Made by a program: the position numbers and the translations under genes
Shown here: piece after piece, positions 1-64,000 of the stretch
How the letters are laid out: each line of letters begins with the position of its first letter
Numbering within the stretch: position 1 is the stretch's first letter
Notes under the pieces: model-generated
Seen by the model: only the letters and a program-made list of their open reading frames with translations
Told to the model about the DNA's origin: nothing
Database searches by the model: none
Assembly: GCA_000226015.1 (NCBI GenBank)
Contig: JH155917.1
Span: forward strand, 86,857 to 150,856
DNA length: 64,000 bases
Source of the DNA: Mnemiopsis leidyi
Taxonomy: Eukaryota > Ctenophora > Tentaculata > Lobata > Bolinopsidae
Reading direction: 5' to 3'

Positions 1-106
1 CATCTTTTCCTGGCCAGTGTGGATCTTTTTCTATGCTTAACCCTACGTTCATTTCTCTTCTGACAAGCGTTTTGGTTTCGGCTCGGTGTCGCTGAGATCT
101 GTTTGT

Positions 107-483
107 CTAGATGAAAACTAATCTTCGACTGATGTCTCTTCGAAGCATTATTTTTGTTTCCTCCTGACTGCTTTTAATCAGATCTTCGAACTTCTGTCTG
201 TCAGGCGTTCTTCGGAGGATTCTGTTCAAATTCAGTTGGCCCCTGTTAATGTCCCGAGTTGCTTCCACTACTGAACAGTTCTTAATTATAGCCACACGTG
301 CATCCTTCAAAATCTGAAATTTTTTACGTTCAATGTCCTTATGATGAAATCTGATTCCGACTGAGGGTTGAATGCTGGAAAGGATTCTAGAGTCAATTAA
401 ACTTCTGTTCTCGGCCACTGTTTTTAGGAGATCTAGATGCGACTCACGTTTTGCAATCCTATTGGCGATGTTCAGTACCTTAT
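107..483 (-). CDS. Unidentified coding-like fragment at left edge
   Basis: An open minus-strand frame of about 125 codons, enriched in Lys, Arg, Glu and Ile, with segments such as LNIANRIAKRESHLDLLK and QILKDARVAIIKNCSVVEA. It reaches a stop at 107. Upstream it is open to about 499, and a possible splice acceptor (GCTACAG) ends at 484, so it could be the last exon of a gene or a remnant. It lies directly beside the SINE-like copy at 522-795, which leaves open that it belongs to a repeat. I do not recognise the family. Confidence 0.3.
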
Positions 484-521
484 CTGTAGCATCCGCTTTT
501 CAAGTTGCTTTCTCTACGGTT

Positions 522-795
522 CCCTTTGTAGGTTGATAACCTACTGTCGCGGCCATCACGCGCTGTCACGCATTTCTGGCCTGGCGAAGAAATTCTAGAC
601 GCGCATCGCCCGTTGAACCGGGCGCTGCGTGGCTCCCTCTACGGTCCCCCCGAAAGCAACCAAGACTGAGATAGTGAGATCCCCGGGCAAGCCAGATAGG
701 TCGAATTGCCACATGGTAGGGTGGGGTTTTGAACCCAGGTCGTCTGTGAAGCGCATATGAAATCACTTTACGGTTACCACCAAAGCAGGTCAAAC
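522..795 (-). repeat. tRNA-headed SINE-like element
   Basis: Read on the minus strand, it starts with a tRNA-like head (B-box-like GGTTCAAAACC near 727-737). It continues into a GC-rich body containing CCGGGGATC, GTAGAGGGAGCC and GATGGCCGCGACAGTAG, and ends in the hairpin GTAGGTTATCAACCTAC. The body matches, with changes, parts of the repeats at 57082-57443 and 57467-57651, so it is a dispersed family in this genome. The short open frame through it (566-793) is judged incidental. Confidence 0.55.
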
Positions 796-2022
796 AAAAA
801 ATAGACGTATGCTTTTAAGTAATGGCAATGCCAATGGTAATTCGTAATATTACTGTTATGATACAAGAACTTATAAATACAATGCAAATTTGTAGAAAAC
901 ATGAAAAACATCTGAACATCAACGAATATTGTTGCTAGACGTTGCCTAGCCCTGCTGATTTTAATGAAAGAAACATATTTCCAGGAGGCCCTTAATATAA
1001 TATTTAGAAATACACAGTAAAAAGAAGAAACTCTGAGGATAATCTTCCCGGATTATCCCAACTCATACAAAAAAAGATCACCCTCATAAAACCAGTACTG
1101 TGTACTTTTATACCACCACCCAACTACTCAATTAGACACTTGTACTGTGTAATGCTAATGAAAATTCGTGTCTTTTTACTACAGTCTAGATTGGCGAACG
1201 AGGAAACACAAACGAAACTTAGGATAAAGTTGGTGACTTAAAGTAATTACCTTAATGAGTAGGTCCAAACCATTATTTTCTACGATAAGGTTCAACATAT
1301 AACTTTATAAGCAACAGAATGAGAATGTCAAATTTAGCCAAGAGAATATCAATCTATGCTGGTTTGTGTCGTTGCCAAATTGAGAACAAAAGTTACAACC
1401 CCAGCTTGCACCAACAACACCGGCATGGAATTTCGATGAGGGCCAATTAGTAAAACAATAACATTTTTCTCCATCGGAGCCTAAAATAGAAATAGAGATC
1501 ACCAGTTAAGTGAGTTAACTAGTTGTCCATCATGGAACTTCCATGGTGCTTGTTGTCCAACATCTAAACAAACAGTCCCTAAGTCTTACAATAAAACTTT
1601 CCCGACAAAATAGAACAAATGAGTGTGTTCAAACCGTGAACACTATCATATCCAGCAGAGAGTGGAAACATCAAATATATAAACTTTATACGATAACGTG
1701 TTTCACTATAAGTATAAAAATGAGGAACAACGCGCCAGTGTAAGTATTCAACTTTAAGTTTACAAATAATAAGTGGATAATTCTCGTCATGCAATGATGA
1801 ATAATGATTGAATAAAAAGTATTTGTAATTATGTGATCAGTAGCTGGTTACACTTATAATAAATCGATGTATCTTTACAGTATGTATAACTTTACAATCA
1901 AATTTTACATTATAGAGTTAATCAGCTCAACATAAGTTTTTGTACATCCAGTCGCCACTGCCTCAATTAAAATTTGTCCCGATTCTCAGATCAATTTTCA
2001 TCTGATCAAATAAAGTTTAAAG
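796..2022. other. Intergenic DNA, no gene seen
   Basis: This is the stretch downstream of the centriolin stop. It is AT-rich and has no convincing exon, RNA gene or tandem repeat. The open frames on both strands are short, poor in coding-like composition and lack splice signals that would extend them. Part of it is presumably centriolin 3' untranslated sequence. Confidence 0.6.
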
Positions 2023-54962
<52,940 letters not shown>

Positions 54963-56796
54963 TCTGCTTAGTGTATAAATTATTGGTATAAAAATTAGTC
55001 AAATGTATCAGCAATTTGTAGGAAGTTGATGAGACAATGAGACGACCAAATGCCGACAAAATCTAATGAACTATAGTGATCACAGATCGCACACTCATAA
55101 GCGAGATGGGATATCTTCTGATAAAAAACATTCAGAAAATCATCAATAAATGTTTTTAATTTTTTGAAATAGTTTAAAACTGAATAGATAATTAGAAAAG
55201 AGTTAAATTTGTTGAAGAGATTAATCTGTGTTAGTAATTAGCAAATTTTTAAAATGTTCTTCAATCCAAACATACCAAATAAGGTTATTGGTAAACTTCC
55301 TTGATATGAGATCACTAAAAAGCTTTTTCTTCCATTTTCATTGTCTTACTGCAAAATTTCCTGGATTGGCTTATCGTTTTAATAATCAATAATACTAGAA
55401 GCAAATCACACTATCAGGATACGCCAACTAGAGGTAATTTGTGCCCATTTTCCTCATTCTGATTTCTGCAAGAACAGGGGTGGAGAAGATGTCCAAAGCT
55501 GGTGGAGGGGCACTTTTCACTTTTCAGTACCTCCTCTCTTGCAATTGTTTATTCATTGATAATAATAAGCTGGCTGTTTGTCCAATCAGCCTGCCACAGG
55601 CGATATTCTTTGAGAAATTGTGCATTTACAGTTGATTAGATGCAATTCAAGAGCTAATATTGTTTTGTGAGTTCAGACAGGTTGATCAGCTCACTGACAC
55701 GCAGTGTGATATGAACTTACTGTTACTGTAACTGTTAAATCAAGGACAGCTTTTATCCATGAAAAGGGTTGTTGCATCACAGCATCATGTGCAGGTGTCT
55801 CTATCATTTAGAGACCTGCCCATTAATTCCCGTCTCAAGGGTGCTCCCGTCTTGAAGATGCCACTTGTGTTGTGCTATCAAGGCTGGCTACGCTTATGAG
55901 CACTCACAAGCGACCACAGGTCTGCCATTCTAATCAATGTTGCAATAGCAATCAAGTCATTACCGTCCTGAGAACAATGGCCAGAAAGTGCAAGTAACCA
56001 ACTGATCACTAACCCCAAGAGAACTCTATGGTATTGGAAGCTGATGTTGAAGAACTCATCTCAGCCATCTTGTTTTGCGATCTCCGTTTTGGAGGTTGCT
56101 GAACTTATTCAGTGTCTGGGTGATGGGGGAGTCCCGGATTTTTTGAAAGTGATTTTGTTTGAGAAATTTTGTTATGTTTAAATGGTTGTCTTAATTTTCG
56201 TGTTACTAATTAGGTTTCTAAAATCAAGGGCTTTGTTCGAAGGTATCTTGTCTTATTTTGGACAATGCAACACAGATACATGCACAGAGGTACCAGAAAA
56301 GTTCGGCATCCAGGCAACTGGAGCCTTAAGGGGCATAAAGCATGTATGGTCCGGCAGTAAGGCTCCACTTCCTTAGTGCACCCTAAGGTTGCTCAACAAT
56401 TTTACATATTCAAGTACTTCAATTTAGCTTTTCAATTCCTCTTTGCAGCCTTCTTTTACATTTTCAACTATCTGGTCCCAACCTCGATGTAATAATTTAC
56501 CTCAAATGTTAACCCTTCTAACATCAAACTTGGTGCTCAGTCTTAAAAATATAAAGATATAGATCGATTGTTCTACGAATAAAGTTTATAAAAGAATGTA
56601 GCAAACATCATTAGGTTTTAAATCTTTGTAGGATTACGCTTACCTTTTGTTATTGTAATGTAATGGTTCTTCCTCATCTTTGATGAGTTTGACTGTTTTA
56701 AGATGACAGACGGACTAAGGTGTTTGGATTTTGGATTTGATCTTGTTCCTATTGTAAGCGAGTTTGGAGTTTTTCGGCAAGTTTGTGGATTCCTTC
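54963..56796. other. Intergenic DNA upstream of centriolin, no gene supported
   Basis: This holds the presumed CNTRL promoter and 5' untranslated region near 54963-55100, but I see no clear core promoter motif. From about 55440 to 56400 the composition is less AT-rich, with short open frames on both strands that have no start, splice or family signal; it may be an old decayed repeat. Confidence 0.5.
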
Positions 56797-57296
56797 TTGC
56801 CTGGGGACCTCAGGCTAATTGTTTCTTTGCAACAATCGATTGGAGGGAAACGTAGAGAGAGCCGCGCAGCGCTCGGTAAATTCCTTCGTGACCGTTACGG
56901 CCTGGCATCCAGCTTATGAGCTTAGACGGATTTGTTGTCATGTTTTACATTTTAGTTTGCTAGTTTGACTGGGTTTTTATACCATTTTATAATGGAGAAA
57001 GTCTTCATTTCATTGATTGCTCTAACTATATTCCTTTGCTCATACCAGAGTGCAGTCGCAGACTAGAGCCCTTTTGCGTTTGTTGGTTGATAACCTACTG
57101 TCGCGGCCATCACGCGCTCTTAATGCTTAAGCATTTCTGGCAACTATGAATTTTTAAAAAATTCTAAACGCGCATCGGCCGTTTATTTTGCATGCACCAC
57201 CACAACCGGAGGTGGCTGGAAATTATCGGGCGCGGCGCCTCCAGCCTCTTTCTACGTTTCCTCCAACAATGAGACTGAGGTCCCCAGGCCAGGTAA
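56797..57296. mobile_element. Non-autonomous DNA element with terminal inverted repeats
   Basis: Left end CTTGCCTGGGGACCTCAGGC and right end GACTGAGGTCCCCAGGCCAG are inverted. Further inward GGAGGGAAACGTAGA pairs with TCTACGTTTCCTCC, and GCCGCG with CGCGGC. About 500 bases, no coding capacity. Superfamily not determined; no clean target-site duplication was found by eye. Confidence 0.6.
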
Positions 57297-57443
57297 CACA
57301 TTGGCCATCGTACAGCAGCGCGCACCCTCCCGTCATTTTATTCTCCGAATGAGGGTTGCCAATTCAACGGGCGTTGCGCGTTTAAAATTTTCTTCAGGCC
57401 AGAAACGCGTAAGAGCGCATGATGGCCGCGACAGTAGGTTATC
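57088..57443. repeat. Large internal inverted repeat, about 30-bp arms
   Basis: GATAACCTACTGTCGCGGCC (57088 onward) and its reverse complement GGCCGCGACAGTAGGTTATC (ending 57443) face each other about 300 bases apart. The same sequence occurs in the SINE-like copy at 522-795. The arms straddle the right end of the element at 56797-57296, so two copies were inserted in opposite directions or one was partly inverted. Confidence 0.75.
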
Positions 57444-57466
57444 AACCTACAAGGGTTGCCTGGGGT

Positions 57467-57651
57467 GTGGGGACCTCAGGCTAATTGTTGCTTTGCAAAG
57501 GGAAACGTAGCGGTAGAGGGAGCGGTAGAGAGAGCTGCACAGCTCCCGGTAAGACGTTTCCCTCCGAACATTGCACATTGACGGGATTATACTTATAGCC
57601 ATCTAGCTTTGAGCTTTGAGCTGCGACAAAGACTGAGGTCCCCAGGCAAGG
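57467..57651. mobile_element. Shorter related inverted-repeat element
   Basis: Starts TGTGGGGACCTCAGGCTAAT and ends GACTGAGGTCCCCAGGCAAG, with inner GGGAAACGTAG facing GACGTTTCCC. About 185 bases; related to the element at 56797-57296 but with a different centre. Confidence 0.6.
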
Positions 57652-58618
57652 GGATTTACATTTTATTGCTGCTTGGTTCAGAATCTGAATATTTCGAGTT
57701 TACCGAAATAATTTATTCTCCATAACTATTTGAATTCATATTTACAAGTAAAGTAGTATGTTTAATTTAATAAAGAAAATATCTGAATCACGTGCATGAT
57801 TCAATTTCAAATCCTATAGTATATTTATAATATGAATGTACAACTACAATCGCAAAATTTTATAACAAATTGACAAATTGTAATTAACAAAAAAAGTTTC
57901 GGTGTTACCGAGGTATCAGGTAACCTACACACAACAGTTTAACCATATCTACTTATAGTTATAATAGTGTGTTGGGATTGTCATAGCGAGACAGTGAGTA
58001 CTTCTGGTTCATTATTTCCAAAACTTCAAACTTGTTTCGTACTTTAAATATTTTAATCTAATTTAATAAACTCTCTTGTAAGTGTAACTTCAATACTTCA
58101 TTCAGGATAGAGAAAAGGACATTTTTTTTAGAGAAAAGATAACATTTTAGTGACCATACGGTTTTAGATGTTAACTTGAGAAACTGTGAGTGTGATTAAA
58201 TTTAATGTTTCAGTGACAGCATAACGATCAAACATGAATGACAAAACTGCGTTACTATATAGTAGTTCTCGATCCCTGTTAAGTGTCATGTCACATGATA
58301 CTAGTACGCTTCAAGTACAAACAACGTCAAAATCTAGCAATGGTTTATTTATTTTCATGAACAAAGTCTAGGGGCGTAGAGAAACACCCAAATTTTAAAT
58401 TGTAAAACTATTACGGCTTTAAAAAAGATTAAAACACACTTTATTTTTACAGCATACTTCTTCCTTAATGTACACCATGAGGCATGACCAAGTTAAAACA
58501 AAACATTCGGTTATACAAATTTACATCAAAATGAATTTAATATCTTACATCTAGGGAATGAAATACTCTAAAACGACTCAAAGACACGGCTGGTTTTGTT
58601 TGAATTTTACAGACTTAA
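57652..58618. other. Intergenic DNA, nothing recognised
   Basis: AT-rich, no convincing exon or RNA gene on either strand. Part is presumably the 3' untranslated region of the minus-strand gene ending at 58619. Confidence 0.5.
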
Positions 58619-60547
58619 TCACACAATTGCATTAGCTGATTTTGTCTTTTTCGATCTGAAAGACGCTCGGAGATGCTTGTAAGATCTTGAGAGTGGTGGC
58701 AGAGGTGGCAAGGAGGCAGATTTGGAACTGACGAGCGGCCGAGGACGGACAAACTTTGTAGGACTTTCTTTCCTGAAATATAAAACAAGGTTTATGATTG
58801 GTTTCTTACTTTAGTGTACAATAGCAACACGTTGTCCGGCTTGCTGCTGCAACATCAAACTAGGTCTAGTGTCAAATAGATTCATAGCGACAGCTTTCTT
58901 TGATTCTTAAGATCTACACAAGTTATTTGCGTAATAAATTAGGAAAAAGAAAATAACTAATTTCATTGATAGAAATAAACTGCATCGACATAACTATAAA
59001 AACAATATCTGTAAGATGGCGTAAAAACTCACCCCGCCAATGACTCATGAAAACCAGTGGGGGAGAGCTTTTCTTGCGGACCTGCCCTTTTTGACCGGAA
59101 GCTAGAACGGAGTAGTTTAATTCCCTGTGAAGTGAAAAGTTTGTCTGTCAGTCCGTCCGTAGGAGATGAACATTTAACTTACACAAGTTCAGTGATAAGT
59201 GAGATTGAGCCAATCGCCAGTACTTGATTATTTGAGAAAGAAAGATCCTTTCTCCTTATATAGTTTTGGAGAATTATATATATTTTTCAGGTTATATATA
59301 TTTTTCAGGTTGCAGGATAATATTGAAACCATAAAAAGCCCAACGAGTGGGACAATCAGAAATTTCTCTCGCGTAAGTGCTCACTATAGACAAGTATTCA
59401 TGCAACTATGTAAAGTAGTAGAACTCCTTTGAGTTTGATTCGCTTAATTCATGTGCTGTTGACATATTCACTAATTTCTCCTATAGAGAACTTCATGCTC
59501 CGTAATAGGTAGAAATAATATTGCCAAATATTTAATACTGGCCGCGTGCTCGACTTACAAGTATACTAGCTATATAATTAACGTGGTGTGGAATATTCTA
59601 ATATTCTGAAATGCTCTAGATTTAATTTTAAGGCTGGCCAAATGTGGGTGATTGAAAAACAGATGAGAACGATTTGAGATATCAACTTACCAGGGTACTT
59701 TCTCCAAAATATCTATGCGGAACATTTAATTCACAAGACACAAATCGTGATTAAGGCTATTTATGCTATATGCTAATAAATGAATATACTAAAAGCTGAT
59801 TGTTGATGAATGAGGTAGGTGATATGTTATCATGAAATCATCGTTAACTACCCTTAAAGCAAGTGCATGATTCGAAAATAATAAGTTATCCCGAAAAAAG
59901 GAAGTCAGTGAAAGTGGAGTCATAGCGAAAGTGAAACGGTGGAGTCATAGTGAAAGTGAAACGGTTAAGGCTGAATAAAAGTGCTGAACACAAAAGACGG
60001 GAAGTGTGCTGAAGCACACATGATTACAGACATAACATAGCATAGAGTACAGTCCGTCGCGTGCATCTAAACAATATTTCTGTTATCAACTTATCTTCTT
60101 GAACAAGCATTGAATATAATCAAGTTATATTAAATTTAGATCATGCTTTTTTATGAACCTCATGAAAAAGAGGTTCGGTAATCAGGTTCTGGTAACGAAT
60201 AAGCTAATTTAAGAATAGATTTCATGCCCCGCCTTCAACAAAGAAGACCATTCTCTGCTGCTTATATAAAACCTAGTTGTGCAATTCTTGTAAATTCGCG
60301 ATTCGATCTTAACGACGAAACATCAATCACACCTCGTCAAAATTTCGGCGAAACAACACAAACTACTGGAATTACTGGAATTGCACAGCCAGGAAATGAA
60401 ATTCCAAGAACTGCTAAACTTACCGACATATACTGTTTAACATGTTTAGTGTCGGTCTCTGAGCTGTCTTTCCGCGTACGTTTGAGAGCGTCGTCGAGGG
60501 AGGATGTCGAGGGACGACGTGTCAGGGCCCGGGGTGTTCCAATCGAT
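58619..60547 (-). CDS. Last three exons of an unidentified gene
   Basis: Exons in transcription order: 60424-60547 (phase 2 in, 0 out), 59033-59124 (0 to 2), 58619-58772 (ends at TGA, 58619-58621). All have AG/GT borders (donors GTAAGT and GTGAGT) and the phases agree. The product is a Ser/Arg/Lys/Pro-rich, probably disordered tail with PRALTRRPSTSSLDDALKR early, a repeated motif SSFRSKRAG / RASFRSKKTK, and PLPPLSRSY. The basic Ser-rich pattern suggests many phosphorylation sites. Upstream exons (right of 60547) could not be joined with confidence; the exons at 63201-63814 end in their own stop. No family recognised. Confidence 0.65.
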
Positions 60548-60594
60548 CTGAACACCGGGAATCATTGGGATCACGTGTACAGGATCAGGCGTTT

Positions 60595-60785
60595 TACATA
60601 CAGGCAATGTACAATGTACAGGGTACATTGGTACAATGGACAATGTACAGGGTACATCGGTAAAGTATACAATGTACAATGTACAGGGTGCAATGTTAAG
60701 TGTACATTGTACAATGTATATAATGCAATGTATACACAATTTACAGTGTGCAATGCGCATATAATGTACAAAGTAAAATGTAAGT
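60595..60785. repeat. (CAATGTACA)n-type repeat
   Basis: Degenerate repeats of CAATGTACAGGGTACAT and ACATTGTACAATGT, self-complementary around GTAC, so both strands show Tyr/Cys/Thr-rich open frames that are artefacts. Confidence 0.85.
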
Positions 60786-61007
60786 AGTGCAAGGTACGAT
60801 TTCCTGAGTACACTGTGTAACGTATACATTAATTTAAAAGAGTACAATACATGTACACGAAAATCATACATTTATACGACACAAAACTGCTATAAAGATA
60901 AAGGTTATATTATGTATTGGAAGGGCTAGCAATCATTGATACTTATACTTATGAGGGAGGTGATAGACAGCGTAGTCATGCATTTTGCGTTAAAATTAAA
61001 CCTGAGA

Positions 61008-61262
61008 TCCTGCCCCAAAACATCCTGCCCAACAACATCCTGCCCCAGAACATCCTGCCCAACAACATCCTGCCCCAGAACATCCTGCCCCACAACATTT
61101 TCCACAGATTTTGCCCCAGCGACCCTAACCATAACCCTAACCCTAACTCTTCCCCTAACCCTATCGAAGTTGTCTGTTGTGGAGCAGGACCTCACTGGGG
61201 CGAAATTTCTGATTTTCTGGGTTACAATGCTCTGGGGCACGATGTTCTGGGGCAGGACGTCG
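61008..61262. repeat. 15-bp tandem repeat with inverted partner and telomere-like core
   Basis: CATCCTGCCCCAGAACATCC-type units repeat from 61008 to 61098; GATGTTCTGGGGCAGGACG at 61241-61259 is their inverse. Between them, 61123-61163 contains runs of CCCTAA (ACCCTAACCCTAACTCTTCC). It resembles a small foldback element that has captured telomere-like sequence. Confidence 0.7.
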
Positions 61263-61382
61263 GCCACAATCAGCTTTAGCTTGCCGGTTCGATTTAAGCA
61301 ACCATCATGCGAATAGCTGTATCCACTTCCAGCAACACTTATTAATTGCATATTTTCTAATTTTAAACTTCAGAGCTGGTGC

Positions 61383-61490
61383 ATAGTACTAAATTTGGAT
61401 TTAAAACAAGAAGAAAGTGTAGAAATCATACTAAATAGTACTAAATTTGGTTTTAAAACAAGAAGAAAGTGTAGAAATCATACTAAGAGC
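61383..61490. repeat. 57-bp tandem duplication
   Basis: Two adjacent copies with ATAGTACTAAATTTGG, AAAACAAGAAGAAAGTGTAG and AAATCATACTAA; they differ by very few bases, so the duplication looks recent. Confidence 0.9.
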
Positions 61491-63200
61491 TAACGAAATG
61501 GGAATTACGTTTTTACCAACAAAGAACGAATGAACTTCATTTGACAAACTTAATTACGACAAAGTATCATATGACGGAGATACAGGTGCATAATTCTAGA
61601 ATGCTGGAATGATCAAAAATGGAGAAGAAGACATTTGGGAAGAGGATTGCCCCTCTTCCATTTATCTCAACAATCTGCAAGTGCATCTCAATACGCTCCT
61701 TCTTGACCGCTCTCAGCTGATAAAACCAGAAAGTGTCCCGTTATCTGTAATCACTCATACATAACCAGCCCACGAAGGGTGCTCAGGTGCATGGGAGACA
61801 GTGGTAGTAAAAAGAATTTCTGTAAGAAAATAAGACGGTTCAGAAAGAGAAATTCAAACTTGAAGTCAGAGCATGATAAGACGAAGTTCAGAGAAGTTCA
61901 AGAGAAAGAGTTAAACTCGGTTGCAAAAATCCGAAATTGGAGAAACAGAAGGTATGGTAGAAAATGGTTGCTATGACGAAACAGAACTGGTTTCCTGTAA
62001 AGGCTGATAAGAAAGAGGTCGGTAGCAACAGGAACAACACCAAGCAAAGTACTTTCTGTTTGAACGGTTGGAGGACATAGTGGAGAGTCTTCGTCTGATT
62101 CCCTGGGTAAATGACTCATTCCTGCTGAGGAGTAGGTTCGCTTTTAGAGCTGGTTACTGACATAATTGGTAATTACTGGCCAATTGATAATTGATTAGTA
62201 CTAAACTTACTACTCGAGTTATAAGTAAATACTCGAGTTATTACTTTGATTCTGCTTGTCCCTAAATTGAGAATTTTTGCAACTTTATGAAAAACATCTA
62301 AGTAGGATAAAAATGACTTGAAAACGTCACTTCTTGTCTTCTTAATGCTCAGATTTAACCTAAGTCTTCAATAAATAACAAGTGTTTGAGGTCTCACAAC
62401 GATTAATGAATGGCAAGGATCAATAAGACCTTTAACAGACCCTCGTTAAATAGGAACTTCGTTAAATAGGAACCTCGTTAAATTAAATAAGACCCTCGTT
62501 AAATAAGGATACTATGATTTGTAAGTAACTGAGTAAGTTTTGATAAGGATATAATGATTTGTAAGTAACTAAGTAAGTTTCTAGTTCCACATTCTAGCTG
62601 TAAGCGACTAGCAAGCAGCACAATGCACATGCAGGGTTGCAGAACAAGAACACAAACACTACTTAATGGTAACATCAACATACACCAGCATGCAGGAGTT
62701 CTAGCTACACTTATAACAAACTGATAAAGAGTTAATGAGTTAATTGATAGTTATTAGCGAGACAAGCAGTGGCGGACGAACAAGGCAGGCAGCATGCAAC
62801 AGTCACTTCTAGCGGGAACCTTGGAGAAGAGTATCCAGTTCTGTTTGTCTCCGACATCTCCGTCTTTTCCAGCACCTCTCCGTAAGTAGGCAGTCAGAAT
62901 CTCGTCAATGGGGAGCAACAAAACATGATGAGAGTAGTACACCACCTCAGTCAAATCTTAGAAAGTTTTGTATCTTGTGAACACATATTAATCTCTCGGA
63001 TTATAAAACCTTTCAGCATCCATTTCACCCGGAAAGAAAGAAACGCATCCGCACATTTCCTTTTTTCCTTTTTAATTACAGTTTCTATCTGATAACCCTC
63101 AGGAGCGCCACACCAAACCAGAGTAACGCAGATCCAGCAGCAGCCCGCACACCTCCGCCCAACACTTTCACAAAGTCTACCTCCACCCTACACCCCAACA

Positions 63201-63814
63201 CTACAAACTGTTCCTCCTCCTCCTCCTCGGACAACAACACAACAAACTAGTCCGTCTCTTGCTCCTCCTACTCCTCCCGTCCTCCTCTATCTCGACAAAC
63301 CCGACATGGTTGCTCCCCTTGTTGGTCGCACTGTCGTGATGTAACAACAACGGTTCCGTGTCGTACAACACAGACAGATTAGTCCCCAGGGATATCCTCT
63401 TGACAGATCTAGGAGAGAGAGTGGAGTTACTGCAGACCGACTCCAGGGCCTCCTCCTTGCTCTTCACCAGGGTTGCTCCGGCCTCCCCTCCACCGTCTAG
63501 CGTGATGTGGTCTATCTTTATACCGCTGAGGGGCCGCTTGTTCGATCCGGAGTGCTTTCCGAGGGACTGATACTTGAAGTTGTTGTTCAGGGTCTTCGAC
63601 CGGTGGTGATCTGAGCCGGTGTCGGATTTTTCCCGTTTGTGTCGACGAAGAGAGAAGTTGGGTTTGTCGTTTGAGACTGGTTGGTTGCTGAGAGAAAGAA
63701 GGCCGGATGTTAGACAACGTCTAGCACTTTCAATATATTGATATTGTTTTAAGAGTTTGAAAAATTGGGTACTTACGTTACACTTTGCAAAGATAGTTTT
63801 GTGACAAGGCGTTT
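63201..63814 (-). CDS. Terminal exons of an unidentified gene, Cys/Arg-rich C-terminus
   Basis: Proposed exons 63777-63814 (38 bases, phase 0 to 2) and 63201-63687 (162 codons with TAG stop), joined by an 89-base intron with a GTAAGT donor and TCTCAG acceptor. The product begins KRLVTKLSLQSV and continues with a basic, Ser-rich tail (NFSLRRHKREKSDTGSDHH), a possible dileucine-type TEPLLLHHD, and ends RRTSLLCCCPRRRRRNSL. Three adjacent cysteines beside Arg suggest lipidation near a membrane. If the short intron is not used, the frame is also open through it, so the upstream border is uncertain. The gene may extend past the window's right edge. Family not recognised. Confidence 0.5.
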
Positions 63815-64000
63815 CTAGGAAAGACTCAATTGGGGAATCGCCGAAAAAGCGTTTTTTTCTAACATATAACACCGGCTTCAAAACGTGATCAGAGGTTATA
63901 AAAAAGTTCATTAGCCATTGAAACCGTTTCACACTTGCAGATGGTCATCAGACCGGTTTACGCTTTAAAATGCCACAAAAATCATTTATAACACATAACT

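Larger units (their letters stand above)
60548..63200. other. Repeat cluster and unassigned DNA, two weak exon candidates
   Basis: Tandem repeats fill 60595-61490 (separate entries). From 61500 to 62750 nothing is firm; a minus-strand open stretch near 62020-62130 (SHLPRESDEDSPLCPP) follows an AG and has a coding-like look, but no junction fits. At 62754-62954 a minus-strand frame (YYSHHVLLLPIDEILTAYL ... NWILFSKVPARS) ends in a stop and could be a terminal exon. I would not annotate either as a gene. Confidence 0.35.

Noticed and set aside
55441-56376. Several short open frames in a less AT-rich stretch
   Set aside because: No start, splice or family support on either strand; more likely a decayed repeat than a gene.
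60224-60787. 187-codon plus-strand frame
   Set aside because: Runs antisense through the exon at 60424-60547 and then through the GTAC-rich repeat.

Overview
This window is nuclear DNA from an AT-rich metazoan. The genes have introns with GT..AG ends, there is a Pol III 5S rRNA gene, and minisatellites, short inverted-repeat elements and two assembly gaps (runs of N) are present. The protein families (centriolin, a Golgi carbohydrate sulfotransferase, an LDLa-type 7TM receptor, a calmodulin-like protein) show an animal. The phylum cannot be fixed from the sequence alone; an invertebrate, possibly cnidarian-like, is a weak guess.

The window is dominated by one gene on the minus strand, from 54962 (start codon) down to 2023 (stop codon). 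I could read 50 exons whose splice phases agree at every junction. They give 6714 coding bases and a predicted protein of 2237 residues: an N-terminal leucine-rich-repeat domain followed by about 1,900 residues of coiled coil and a disordered tail. The N-terminal block and the segment after the LRR cap match my recollection of vertebrate centriolin (CNTRL/CEP110, about 2325 aa), so I call it the centriolin orthologue.

Four further protein-coding genes lie inside centriolin introns, all on the opposite (plus) strand. They are a Golgi carbohydrate sulfotransferase (3732-5114, intron 46), a four-EF-hand calmodulin-like protein (9028-9981, intron 41), an unrecognised multi-exon gene (about 32478-34521, intron 26) and a receptor with LDLa modules and seven membrane helices (42248-45721, intron 20). 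A 5S rRNA gene with a 7-nt insertion sits in intron 10 (50116-50240), in the same orientation as the host.

Outside centriolin, the left end (1-2022) holds a short coding-like fragment, a tRNA-headed SINE-like copy and otherwise unremarkable DNA. The right end (54963-64000) holds unexplained intergenic DNA, a composite of inverted-repeat elements (about 56797-57651) related to the left-end copy, the last three exons of an unidentified minus-strand gene (58619-60547), a repeat cluster (60595-61490), and terminal exons of another unidentified minus-strand gene (63201-63814). The nested genes look functionally unrelated to centriolin. Only the calcium-binding protein could plausibly share a centrosomal or ciliary setting, and that is speculation.
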